DNA of 8,620 nucleotides from Akkermansia muciniphila (GTDB taxonomy: Bacteria; Verrucomicrobiota; Verrucomicrobiia; Verrucomicrobiales; Akkermansiaceae), in assembly GCA_943324575.2 (NCBI GenBank), contig CALPMD020000038.1, positions 1-8,620 of the forward strand, given 5' to 3'. Positions 1 through 6,397 of this stretch are shown in pieces (positions within the stretch are counted from its first letter, which is position 1; each line of letters begins with the position of its first letter). Under the pieces are notes generated by a model. The model saw only the letters and a program-made list of their open reading frames with translations, was not told where the DNA came from and ran no database searches. The position numbers and the translations under genes are program-made.

Positions 1-515
1 CAGCCGTGGGTGGCGAGCGCAGCCATCCAGGATTCCACCGCCACAGCCTCTGCCGCGCCGGCGGGGTGGCCGGGATAACAGACGACGCTGAGCACGCCGC
101 CAGGCTTGAGGAGATTGACCGCAACGGCGAGGGCAGTTAGCGTTTCGTTAGATTCGGTGGTGAGGTCGTGGTTTTCTCCGGGCAGGTAGCCAAGATTGAA
201 CATGACCACCGCGACCGATCCTGCGGCGGCGTGGCGGCCCATGGCAGCGTGCGATTCGAGAAAAAAATCCACGCGTTCGCTTAGGTTGGCAGACTCTAAC
301 CGCGCGCGGGCGGAAGCCAGCGCAGCAGCTTGAACGTCGAAGGCCAGTACTTTCCCCGCGGCACCGACACAGTCTGCTAGAAAAAGGGTATCGTGGCCAT
401 TGCCCGTCGTGGCGTCGATGGCGAGGTCGCCTTCGCCAATCAACGGCTTGAGGATTTCCTGAACCAAGGCCGTGGGCCGCGGCGGAAACAGTGGATCGGA
501 TTCAGAGCAATTCAT
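1..515 (-). CDS. mnmM: MnmM/YtqB-type tRNA wobble-uridine methyltransferase (C-terminus cut by window edge)
   Basis: This is a class I SAM-dependent methyltransferase of the YtqB (rRNA_methylase-like) family. Characterised members, renamed MnmM, methylate nm5(s2)U to mnm5(s2)U at wobble position 34 of tRNA. I translated it by hand: the frame is open from the ATG at 515-513 to the left edge, about 171 residues of a family usually near 190, so only the C-terminus is missing. The SAM-binding motif I reads DATTGNGHDTLFLA (about residues 34-47). The acidic end of strand 2 is AFDVQ. The family signature FNLGYLPGENHDL lies about two-thirds along, followed by KPGGVLSVVCYPGH. The ATG overlaps the last 14 bases of the upstream oxidoreductase gene, so translation is probably coupled. 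No clear Shine-Dalgarno sequence is visible. The family call is strong. The exact substrate is inferred from characterised relatives and from the neighbouring MnmC-like oxidase. Confidence 0.85.
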   Translation of the reverse strand, partial: MNCSESDPLFPPRPTALVQEILKPLIGEGDLAIDATTGNGHDTLFLADCVGAAGKVLAFDVQAAALASARARLESANLSERVDFFLESHAAMGRHAAAGSVAVVMFNLGYLPGENHDLTTESNETLTALAVAVNLLKPGGVLSVVCYPGHPAGAAEAVAVESWMAALATHG

Positions 516-1515
516 CGGCGCGAGTCTGATGGAGGAAGGCGCGGAAGTCCACTTCCGGCTCCGGCTCAATGCCATCCAACAGCCAGCGGGCCAAGCGCGC
601 GGCCATCCCCGGCGCGTAAAGCGACCCTTTCGAGCCAAGCGCGTTGAACATCCAACCGCCCTCCGCCAGCGGCCCGATCAGCGGTTCGCTGCGGCGCAAA
701 ATCGGCCGCACCCCAGCCTCGTGATCGATCACTTCGAACTCAGCGCCGCCCAAGCGGCTGGCGATTTCCTCGACCCGCGCGCGACCTTGGGCAGTCGGGA
801 TTTCGTCCAACTCGTTCCATTCATAAGTCGAGCCGACTTTGAAAATCCCCCCACCCTGCGGCACCAGCCAACCGCCCGCGCCGATGCGGATCTGGCTTTC
901 GTCCCAGCCTTTGGCGCGCAATGTTAGAATTTCCCCTTTCGCGCAGCGCTGCGGGCCATAGCGGCCGGCTAACAAACCGACCGCGCCCTCGCACCAGATG
1001 ACTCCGTCGCGGTTATCGGCGTACGGAACATCGCCTAACTGATAACAGCCGAGCTGTTGGAAAAAATCGCGCGAGCCATCCATGAAGGCCCGCGTGTCCA
1101 AGCGGCCGCCACCGCGTACCGCCACCGCGCCACTCCAGCCCATTGGCGGAACGACTTGACCTCCGACCCACGGCGCGACGTGTGGCTCAGTGAGTTTGTT
1201 GGAAATCTTCCGCCACTCCTTGTCGGATCCGGCGAGCCGCAGCACCGGCAAAGGATACCAGACTTGCCGCCCGATGCGCGCCTCGATCTGGGCGTAAAAT
1301 TCTAACGCCTCCGGCAGGAACTCGGCGATCCGCCAGCTTGGTTCGAAGTTTTTACCGGTCACCGGATTGACCATGCCAGCAGCGACGCGCGAGCTACCGC
1401 CCGCACCGCGATCGACTAGCGTGAACTTCACGCCACGCCGCCACAGCGCCCACGCGAGACAAGTCCCCGCAAGGCCTTGTCCGACGATGGTCCACTTGGC
1501 GGCTGCGCCGTTCAC
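502..1515 (-). CDS. FAD-dependent oxidoreductase, MnmC oxidase-domain-like (DAO family)
   Basis: This is a 337-residue flavoprotein of the D-amino-acid-oxidase superfamily. The N-terminal Rossmann fold shows the dinucleotide motif IVGQGLAGT (about residues 10-18), with an acidic residue ending strand 2 (LVD, D35). It is followed by SSRVAAGMVNPVTGKNF (41-57), a pattern I associate with stand-alone relatives of the MnmC oxidase domain. Near the C-terminus are GVRPILRRSEPLIGPL (from about 268) and a second FAD-contact segment GSKGSLYAPGMAARL (from 294). The likely role is oxidative removal of the carboxymethyl group from cmnm5(s2)U34 of tRNA, giving nm5(s2)U for the next gene product, MnmM. That role is inferred mainly from the neighbour; ThiO-like or amino-acid oxidase activity is the alternative. 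The start is GTG at 1515, sharing GTGA with the stop of the preceding gene, which supports coupled translation. Analogous stand-alone oxidases in Gram-positive bacteria have been called MnmL, but I cannot assign orthology. Confidence 0.8.
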   Translation of the reverse strand: MNGAAAKWTIVGQGLAGTCLAWALWRRGVKFTLVDRGAGGSSRVAAGMVNPVTGKNFEPSWRIAEFLPEALEFYAQIEARIGRQVWYPLPVLRLAGSDKEWRKISNKLTEPHVAPWVGGQVVPPMGWSGAVAVRGGGRLDTRAFMDGSRDFFQQLGCYQLGDVPYADNRDGVIWCEGAVGLLAGRYGPQRCAKGEILTLRAKGWDESQIRIGAGGWLVPQGGGIFKVGSTYEWNELDEIPTAQGRARVEEIASRLGGAEFEVIDHEAGVRPILRRSEPLIGPLAEGGWMFNALGSKGSLYAPGMAARLARWLLDGIEPEPEVDFRAFLHQTRADELL

Positions 1516-1832
1516 TTCGGCATCAATTCTTCATTCGGGTCCACCCAGGCCGCATCGTAGCCCTTGGCGTAATTGAACAAGTGCTTGTGCAAGTAGGGCA
1601 CGAAGTTCGGCCGCTGCTCTTTCGGGAGTTTCGCGACGATCGCCTCGTTGACGGTGCGCATCAGCTTTTGCATCAGCGACAGCGTGAGCTGACGGCCTTT
1701 GCGCGCCTTTTGCACCTGCTTGTGGTTCAATTGTTCGGTCGAGACTTCCACCAATTCATGATTGGCCAAATTCCAGCGGACCATCAAGCCATCGAGTGGC
1801 TGCGGTCCGTGATCGCGTGTCAGTTCATCCAT
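1512..1832 (-). CDS. conserved hypothetical protein, 106 residues
   Basis: I cannot assign a function. The ATG at 1832 gives 106 residues starting MDELTRDHG. The frame is open further upstream into the 3' end of the UDP-glucose gene (an ATG at 1961), but that stretch is antilogous to known coding sequence and unlikely to be used. The product is basic, helical and soluble. It has no signal peptide or membrane segment. A central block, STEQLNHKQVQKARKGRQLT, is rich in Lys, Arg and Gln and could contact nucleic acid. It is followed by an amphipathic helix (LMQKLMRTVNEAIVAKL) and an aromatic C-terminal part (PYLHKHLFNYAKGYDAAW). I have a general recollection of similar proteins in Verrucomicrobiota genomes but know no named domain. 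Its stop overlaps the GTG start of the flavoprotein gene by four bases (GTGA), so it is probably co-translated with the two tRNA-modification genes. Confidence 0.75.
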   Translation of the reverse strand: MDELTRDHGPQPLDGLMVRWNLANHELVEVSTEQLNHKQVQKARKGRQLTLSLMQKLMRTVNEAIVAKLPKEQRPNFVPYLHKHLFNYAKGYDAAWVDPNEELMPK

Positions 1833-1869
1833 GCGCAGGGTGTAGCGTATCGCGAGGCCTGCGCCTAAG

Positions 1870-1918
1870 AAAAAAATCGACCTATGTTTACAGCTCCACG
1901 AGCTGATCTTTGTAAACA
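1870..1918 (-). terminator. candidate hairpin with U-tract at the end of the UDP-glucose gene (weak terminator or attenuator)
   Basis: Read on the minus strand, CAGCTC-GTG-GAGCTG (1905 to 1891) forms a perfect 6-bp stem with a three-base loop. Outside it TGTTTA (1918-1913) can pair with TAAACA (1890-1885) across a seven-base one-sided bulge. The stop codon TAA lies inside the structure. A run of seven T follows at 1876-1870, but eight bases separate it from the stem, which is longer than in a classic intrinsic terminator. It could allow partial termination between the UDP-glucose gene and the three genes below, or it may be chance. Confidence 0.35.
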
Positions 1919-3282
1919 CCTGCTGGCAGCGACTTGCGCTCTGCGGCGACGTTGACAACAATCACGTCGCCTTTAATCACCACGCCCTCGGCAAAATGCA
2001 CCAGGCCAGTCACCTTCAATGAACGACAGCACAGCAAACTAGGCACGCCAAGCGGCTCGAGCTGATCGACGAGCTTGTACTCGTCGGACAGCGAAATAGT
2101 CGGCGGCACTCCCTCGCGCAATTCGGCCAAGCGGACTTGACCATCGCCCAACACCTCGTACGCGTCGGAGCGTAGCGCAAGCAAATCCCCCGTAGTCTTC
2201 ACTGGTGCAAAGCGGCTGCGCGGCACCTCGATGGCGAGAGCACCTTCGAAACACTCGATCGCTGCGCCCATCGCGATTTCCAACTGCACGACCGCAGGCG
2301 ACTTTTTATCGCGCGGGTCGACGGTCTTGTTGTTGCGGATCATCGGCAGGGGCAGGACGCCCGAATCCGCCGCGAGCTGATCCTTCAACAAATCCAAGCG
2401 CAACCAGAGGCTATTGGTGTTGAAGTAACGGTGGCGGTCAATGTCTTGAAAAGCGTCCAAATCCTCGTCCGGGCACTGCGCCACTTCGCGCAATAACAAG
2501 CGCCCGTCCGCCTTGCGTAAGGCCAAATGACCGCCCTTGCGGTCTGCCGCCGTGCGCCGCGTCACCTCCATCAAAAACGGGGCACCCGACTCGGCAAAAT
2601 AATTCAAAATCACTGGGTCAAGAATCGCGCCCAAGTTGTCGGAGTTGGACACAAACGCATACTTCACCCCTTCCGCCAGCAAACGATCAAGCCAGCCGCT
2701 GCCGACCAGTGCCGGGTAGAGATCGCCATGGCCCGGCGGGCACCATTCCAGATCTGGGTCGGCCGGCCATTGCACAGGCTCGAGCGTCAGCGCATCGATC
2801 TTGGGGATTTGGTTTTGCATCAACTCAACCTCCCCTGCATCGGCCAAGCCTTCTTTCTGGTAGGCCTTCAAATGGGCCAGCGTCTCCTCGCTGGTGCTAA
2901 AGCTATTCATCAATAACAGCCGCACCTCAGTACCACTGCTTTGGCGCAGATCCAAAATCTGTCGCACCATCAAATCGAGAAAATTCACCCCCTCGCGCAC
3001 GGCCAACAAGCTCTTCGGCCCCTGCAAGCCCATCCCCGTTCCCAGCCCGCCATTAAGTTTGATGACCACTACCTGCGATAGCAGCGCCGCATTTCCGACC
3101 CCACCCGAGCGGATCTGCTCAAACGAGTCCAAGCCCGCCACTGGCTCAATCGACTCCTCGGAAATCATCCCCGACTCGTTGCGCAGCAGCGCCTCATAAT
3201 TGCGATGAAATGCGCGGATTGCGGCATCCCCCATTCCCTCAGAGGTCATCTTTGATTCAAAGGCCGTAAAATTACCCATCAT
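1888..3282 (-). CDS. UTP-glucose-1-phosphate uridylyltransferase, eukaryotic (UDPGP) type
   Basis: This cytosolic nucleotidyltransferase makes UDP-glucose from UTP and glucose-1-phosphate, supplying glycogen, trehalose, cell-envelope and exopolysaccharide synthesis. The 464 residues match the usual length of the UDPGP family found in eukaryotes and some bacteria, not the approximately 300-residue GalU type. The nucleotide-binding loop is KLNGGLGTGMGLQGPKSLL (residues 75-93). PPGHGDLYPAL (182-192) and NSDNLGA (213-219) form the uridine and sugar site. PRSRFAPVKTTGDL (354-367) carries the conserved basic residues. The C-terminal part (about 390-464) has the hydrophobic repeats of the family's left-handed beta-helix. 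Two adjacent ATG codons (3282 and 3279) are both possible starts, and neither has a clear Shine-Dalgarno sequence. The gene precedes the 106-residue protein by 55 bases and may lead the operon. UDP-sugar pyrophosphorylases with other substrates are related, so glucose specificity is likely but not proven. Confidence 0.93.
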   Translation of the reverse strand: MMGNFTAFESKMTSEGMGDAAIRAFHRNYEALLRNESGMISEESIEPVAGLDSFEQIRSGGVGNAALLSQVVVIKLNGGLGTGMGLQGPKSLLAVREGVNFLDLMVRQILDLRQSSGTEVRLLLMNSFSTSEETLAHLKAYQKEGLADAGEVELMQNQIPKIDALTLEPVQWPADPDLEWCPPGHGDLYPALVGSGWLDRLLAEGVKYAFVSNSDNLGAILDPVILNYFAESGAPFLMEVTRRTAADRKGGHLALRKADGRLLLREVAQCPDEDLDAFQDIDRHRYFNTNSLWLRLDLLKDQLAADSGVLPLPMIRNNKTVDPRDKKSPAVVQLEIAMGAAIECFEGALAIEVPRSRFAPVKTTGDLLALRSDAYEVLGDGQVRLAELREGVPPTISLSDEYKLVDQLEPLGVPSLLCCRSLKVTGLVHFAEGVVIKGDVIVVNVAAERKSLPAGVYKDQLVEL

Positions 3283-3535
3283 TTTTTTGGTTCTCGGTGC
3301 GTAAAGTGTCTCATCGATCCCATCCGGTCACGCCGAAAATTCGGGTTTTATGTGCTTGAGGGGAGGGAGTGAATGGAATGGCAGGATATCCACTGCCTTG
3401 GTACAATTCCCATTATTTGCAGACCACAAAAAAGTCCGACGGTTGAAGCCGCCGGACTTTTTGAATGGTTGGATGTTTTCACCCTGAGCACATGGACCAG
3501 CGATGATCCATGGTCAGAGAGACCCAACTCTAAAC
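3283..3535. other. intergenic region between fucI and the UDP-glucose gene
   Basis: This 253-base gap lies between the 3' end of fucI and the 5' end of the UDP-glucose gene. It holds the fucI terminator (3429-3462) and must carry the promoter for the UDP-glucose operon, but I see no convincing -35/-10 pair. A small palindrome, CCGAA-AA-TTCGG, sits at 3333-3344, about 50 bases upstream of the UDP-glucose start, and has no assigned role. Short open frames cross this gap on both strands but run into fucI and show no recognisable protein, so I do not call a gene here. Confidence 0.6.
3429..3462 (-). terminator. intrinsic terminator of fucI, near-symmetric
   Basis: AAAAAGTCCG (3429-3438) pairs with CGGACTTTTT (3453-3462). 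After a single A/C mismatch, CGG pairs with CCG around the loop TTGAAG. On the minus strand the stem is followed by a T-run, about 75 bases after the fucI stop at 3536. Because both flanks are A/T runs it could also stop transcription on the plus strand. It separates fucI from the UDP-glucose operon. Confidence 0.88.
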
Positions 3536-5317
3536 TCAGACCTTGCCGTAAAGCGGGCCGTAGTTCGCACAAGCACGGAAATCTGCCCCTTCTAGATCGG
3601 CCGTGCCGAAGGCCGTCCAAGCGCTAGGGCGGAAGACACGGTCCTCGCCGACGTTGTGCATGTAAACTGGGATGCGCAGCATCGATGCCAGCGTGAGGTA
3701 AAGATGGCCGACATGACCGCAAGTCATCACGCAGTGGTTGGCACCCCAATGATTCATCACTTCGTAGGCACTGGTGAAGGCACCCTTACCTGTGAGGATC
3801 GGCGCAAACCACGTCGTCGGCCAAGTAGGATTGGTGCGCTGATCAAGGGCGTTGTGCACGTCTTCCGGTAGGTCGACGGTGTAGCCTTCCGCCACTTGAA
3901 GGGCGGGTCCCAGACCATCGACGAGGTTGAGACGAATCATCGTCGCAGGCATTCCGCCGCGAGTGCTGTAGCGGGTGCTGAGACCTCCGCCGGGGAAATA
4001 TTCGGTGATGGACGGATGCCAAGTGGTTGCTTTGAGGCACTTTGCCACTTCTTCGTCGGAAATGTCCCAGAACGGCTTCATGGTGGGTTGGCCATTCGTT
4101 TCCTGTTCGCCCGTGCCGTCCAACGCTGCTGGACCGGAATTGATCAAGTGCAAAATGCCGTCGCCCACGAGCGGGTGAGTGAATGATTTGCCGCTCGCGG
4201 TCTGGATCGCATCGAGACTCCAATAGGTTCTAAGGTCTGCGAAGATTTGTGCGGTGTTCGTCAGCAAATGGCCGAAAAGCATTCCCGCTCCGTTGAGCGC
4301 ATCATTTTCCGTGGCGACGATGTAAGGGGCGCGCTTGCCATTCCAGTCGAACGAAGAGTTAAGGATCGCCTCGAGGAAATCTCCGTTCGGGAAATGGTCA
4401 GTCCATTGACGCTGGCCTTGGAACCCAGCAGCGATGGCGTTGTGGCCTTGCGATTGTTCCCCGAGACCCATCTCGGCGAGCTTGGGATTACCCACCATCA
4501 AATCGCGGGCGATGAGCGCCATCTTGACGCTGTCCTCCCACTCGCGGTCAATTTGCTCGCGGCTGCGGGTGGTGCTTGGCGAGTTGTAGTCTTTTCCTTC
4601 CGGGCAGTTTGCCTTGACCCATGCGAGGGCTTTTTCGTACTCGGCCTGGTCGTATTGGCCCTTTGCCATGCGACCGACGAATTCGGTCATGTCGATGGCC
4701 TCGACGCGCATTCCGAGCCATTTCTCCCACATCGCGGGATCTACGACCGAGCCGGCGATGCCCATGGAAGTGCCGCCCATGGAGAGGTAGCTCTTGCCGC
4801 GCATCAACGCGACGGCCAGTCCACAGCGGACGAAGGAGAGTAGCTTGCCCCGGACGTCTGCCGGGATCTCTGTATCGGTGGCGGATTGCACGTCCTTGCC
4901 ATAAATCCCAAAGGCAGGCAGGCCTTTCTGCGTGTGCCCCGCCAGCACAGCGGCCAGATAGACCGCGCCGGGACGCTCGGTGCCGTTGAAGCCCCAGATC
5001 GCTTTGGGCAAATGTGGATCCATGTCCATCGTCTCGGAACCATAGCACCAGCAAGGCGTGACCGTTAGTGAGACGCCGACGTTGGCGCTCTTGAATTTGT
5101 CCGCGCAATCCGCGGCCTCTTTGACCCCGCCGATACAGGTGTCAGCAATCACACATTCGACAGGGCTACCGTCTGGATAACGGAGTTCTGCGGCGATCAG
5201 TGCGGCGACTGCATGGGCCTGCAGCATGGTGCGCTCTTCAAGCGATTCGCGAACGCCGCCCAAGCGACCATCGATGGCTGGACGAATGCCGATTTTTGGA
5301 TACTTCGATTGTTTCAT
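3536..5317 (-). CDS. fucI: L-fucose isomerase
   Basis: This enzyme interconverts L-fucose and L-fuculose (and D-arabinose and D-ribulose), the first step of the phosphorylating fucose pathway; it is a cytosolic Mn2+-dependent hexamer. The 593 residues compare with 591 in E. coli FucI. The metal and catalytic residues fall at the same numbers as those I recall for the E. coli enzyme: E337 in [10 protein letters not shown]361 in [10 protein letters not shown], and H528 in [13 protein letters not shown]. Other family segments are [20 protein letters not shown] (7-26), [16 protein letters not shown] and the [14 protein letters not shown] loop (181-194). It starts at ATG 5317 with [13 protein letters not shown], in line with family N-termini. 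No strong Shine-Dalgarno sequence is seen. The gene is divergent from an AraC-family regulator, its probable controller, and ends at a strong terminator. No kinase, aldolase or fucose transporter gene is adjacent, so the rest of the pathway must be elsewhere. L-arabinose isomerase is excluded by sequence pattern. Confidence 0.97.
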   Translation of the reverse strand: MKQSKYPKIGIRPAIDGRLGGVRESLEERTMLQAHAVAALIAAELRYPDGSPVECVIADTCIGGVKEAADCADKFKSANVGVSLTVTPCWCYGSETMDMDPHLPKAIWGFNGTERPGAVYLAAVLAGHTQKGLPAFGIYGKDVQSATDTEIPADVRGKLLSFVRCGLAVALMRGKSYLSMGGTSMGIAGSVVDPAMWEKWLGMRVEAIDMTEFVGRMAKGQYDQAEYEKALAWVKANCPEGKDYNSPSTTRSREQIDREWEDSVKMALIARDLMVGNPKLAEMGLGEQSQGHNAIAAGFQGQRQWTDHFPNGDFLEAILNSSFDWNGKRAPYIVATENDALNGAGMLFGHLLTNTAQIFADLRTYWSLDAIQTASGKSFTHPLVGDGILHLINSGPAALDGTGEQETNGQPTMKPFWDISDEEVAKCLKATTWHPSITEYFPGGGLSTRYSTRGGMPATMIRLNLVDGLGPALQVAEGYTVDLPEDVHNALDQRTNPTWPTTWFAPILTGKGAFTSAYEVMNHWGANHCVMTCGHVGHLYLTLASMLRIPVYMHNVGEDRVFRPSAWTAFGTADLEGADFRACANYGPLYGKV

Positions 5318-5355
5318 GGAATTGGTTTAACAGGGTGAGAGGCACGAGATATGGC

Positions 5356-5432
5356 AGTTTGACAGAGCTTGTCATCCAGAAAATGAGCTTTTTATGCCAA
5401 GTTTTGTGGCTCACGTGTAGTTTGATACAGAG
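5356..5432 (+). repeat. direct repeat pair, candidate AraC-family operator half-sites
   Basis: AGTTTGACAGAG (5356-5367) and AGTTTGATACAGAG (5419-5432) are identical except for two inserted bases (TA). Their left ends are 63 bases apart, about six helical turns, which would place both on the same face of the DNA. AraC-family proteins usually bind direct repeats and some loop between distant sites. Binding by the adjacent regulator is inference. Confidence 0.4.
5360..5374. repeat. inverted repeat TGACA-N5-TGTCA
   Basis: TGACA (5360-5364) and TGTCA (5370-5374) form a perfect 5-bp inverted repeat with a five-base centre. It overlaps the left direct repeat and the TTGACA hexamer. It could be an operator for a dimeric repressor or a chance palindrome; at 5-bp arms it is weak on its own. 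Confidence 0.3.
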
Positions 5433-5510
5433 TTAGCCAACATGAAGATTCTAAAACAACATAGATGATATTGTCTTGATTCGAATGACCTGCGGCCATC
5501 CAATCCCGCC

Positions 5511-6392
5511 GTGCAAGAGAGACACACTCCCACATCATTCATCTCCCGCGAGGTGGAGTCGTCGCGCTTGTTCTTTCTGGACCAGACCGATGGGGAAGAT
5601 TTCGCCGTCGTCTTCGGCGGCTTTGAGCGATGCGAGGCCGACTACCAAATCGATCGCAATCGTTTCCCATGGTACTGCCTAGAGTTTGTGAGTCACGGTG
5701 CGGGAGTGCTCCGAATCGGCGACCTGCAGGTGGAGATTTCTCCAGGCAGCTTTTTCATCTATGGCCCGTCGCTGCCTCACCAGATTGTAAGCTCACCCGA
5801 TCAGCCCTTGGGGAAATACTTCGTCGGCTTCACGGGCAACGGCGTGGCGGACTTTCTCAAGCAGTATGAGATGGAGCCGGGCTTCTTCTCACGTTGCCTG
5901 AAAAGCGAACCAATCCGCCGCGCTTTCGACAGCCTCATCGACCGCGGAGTCCGCAAGTCTCAATTCACGCGCCCACTTTGTGCCGCGATCACGCGCCAAC
6001 TCCTGCTCATGTGTCGGGACGACGCCGCAGATCTGGGCAATACGGACACGCCAGCCTACGCGACGTATGGGCGAGCCAAGGATTTCATCGAGCGGAATTT
6101 TATCGAATTCACCACCTTGGATGCGATCGCAAAAGCCTGCCGGATCGATGCCCCTTACCTCTGCCGCCTCTTCGCCCGCTTTCACGACGAAAGCCCCTAT
6201 CAATTTCTAACACGCCTGAGAATGCAGCATGCATCCAGAATGCTGTTAGAGAGTGGCGCCAACGTGAAGTCGGTCGCCGCCACTCTCGGTTTCAAAGACC
6301 CTTTTCACTTTTCCCGGGTCTTCAAGTCAGTCCACCACGTTGCACCCTCTCTCTTTCAAAAGTCAATGAAGGTGGAGGAAGCGTTCGGATAG
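5511..6392 (+). CDS. AraC-family transcriptional regulator, probable controller of fucI
   Basis: This is a 293-residue DNA-binding regulator of the usual AraC/XylS length. The N-terminal half (about 25-115) looks like the cupin-type sugar-binding domain: GVLRIGDLQVEISPGSFFIY and the PHQIVSSP segment match the beta-barrel and pocket edge of AraC-type sensors. The C-terminal domain has two helix-turn-helix units, TLDAIAKACRIDAPYLCRLF (202-221) and NVKSVAATLGFKDPFHFSRV (251-270). These are joined by SPYQFLTRLRMQHASRMLLE and end with the degenerate signature APSLFQK. The start is GTG at 5511, with weak ribosome-binding context, so a start slightly downstream cannot be excluded. It is divergent from fucI with 193 bases between them, the common arrangement for a sugar-responsive local regulator, so L-fucose, fuculose or a similar sugar is the likely ligand. 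Its stop lies 5 bases from that of the convergent glycoside hydrolase. Confidence 0.92.
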   Translation: MQERHTPTSFISREVESSRLFFLDQTDGEDFAVVFGGFERCEADYQIDRNRFPWYCLEFVSHGAGVLRIGDLQVEISPGSFFIYGPSLPHQIVSSPDQPLGKYFVGFTGNGVADFLKQYEMEPGFFSRCLKSEPIRRAFDSLIDRGVRKSQFTRPLCAAITRQLLLMCRDDAADLGNTDTPAYATYGRAKDFIERNFIEFTTLDAIAKACRIDAPYLCRLFARFHDESPYQFLTRLRMQHASRMLLESGANVKSVAATLGFKDPFHFSRVFKSVHHVAPSLFQKSMKVEEAFG

Positions 6393-6397
6393 GTGGG

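Larger units (their letters stand above)
5318..5510. promoter_or_regulatory. divergent fucI / araC-type regulator control region
   Basis: This A/T-rich 193-base stretch separates the divergent starts and must carry both promoters. For fucI (minus strand) a candidate -10 is TAGAAT (5453-5448), with a poor -35 AAGACA (5477-5472) 18 bases upstream. On the plus strand a perfect -35-like TTGACA occurs at 5359-5364 but has no good -10 at the right spacing. The region also contains a spaced direct repeat and an inverted repeat, listed separately, that could be operators for the neighbouring regulator. The region's role is safe from context; the individual promoter elements are tentative. Confidence 0.6.

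Noticed and set aside
472..927. Plus-strand open frame antisense to the MnmC-like oxidoreductase
   Set aside because: The opposite strand encodes a clear flavoprotein with FAD motifs. This translation shows no family features.
1833..1961. Longer N-terminus for the 106-residue protein, from an ATG at 1961
   Set aside because: It would overlap the conserved 3' end of the UDP-glucose gene by more than 70 bases and adds a Cys/Ser-rich stretch unlike the rest. The ATG at 1832 is simpler.
3333..3344. Palindrome CCGAA-AA-TTCGG upstream of the UDP-glucose gene as an operator
   Set aside because: The arms are only 5 bp, there is no second copy and no associated regulator nearby, so chance is an adequate explanation.
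3373..3627. Plus-strand open frame across the fucI terminator
   Set aside because: It contains the terminator hairpin and overlaps the 3' end of fucI, with no recognisable protein and no ribosome-binding site.
4247..4843. Plus-strand open frame of 198 codons inside fucI
   Set aside because: It is antisense to an intact, highly conserved fucI. Its hydrophobic stretch is a by-product of the opposite-strand codons.
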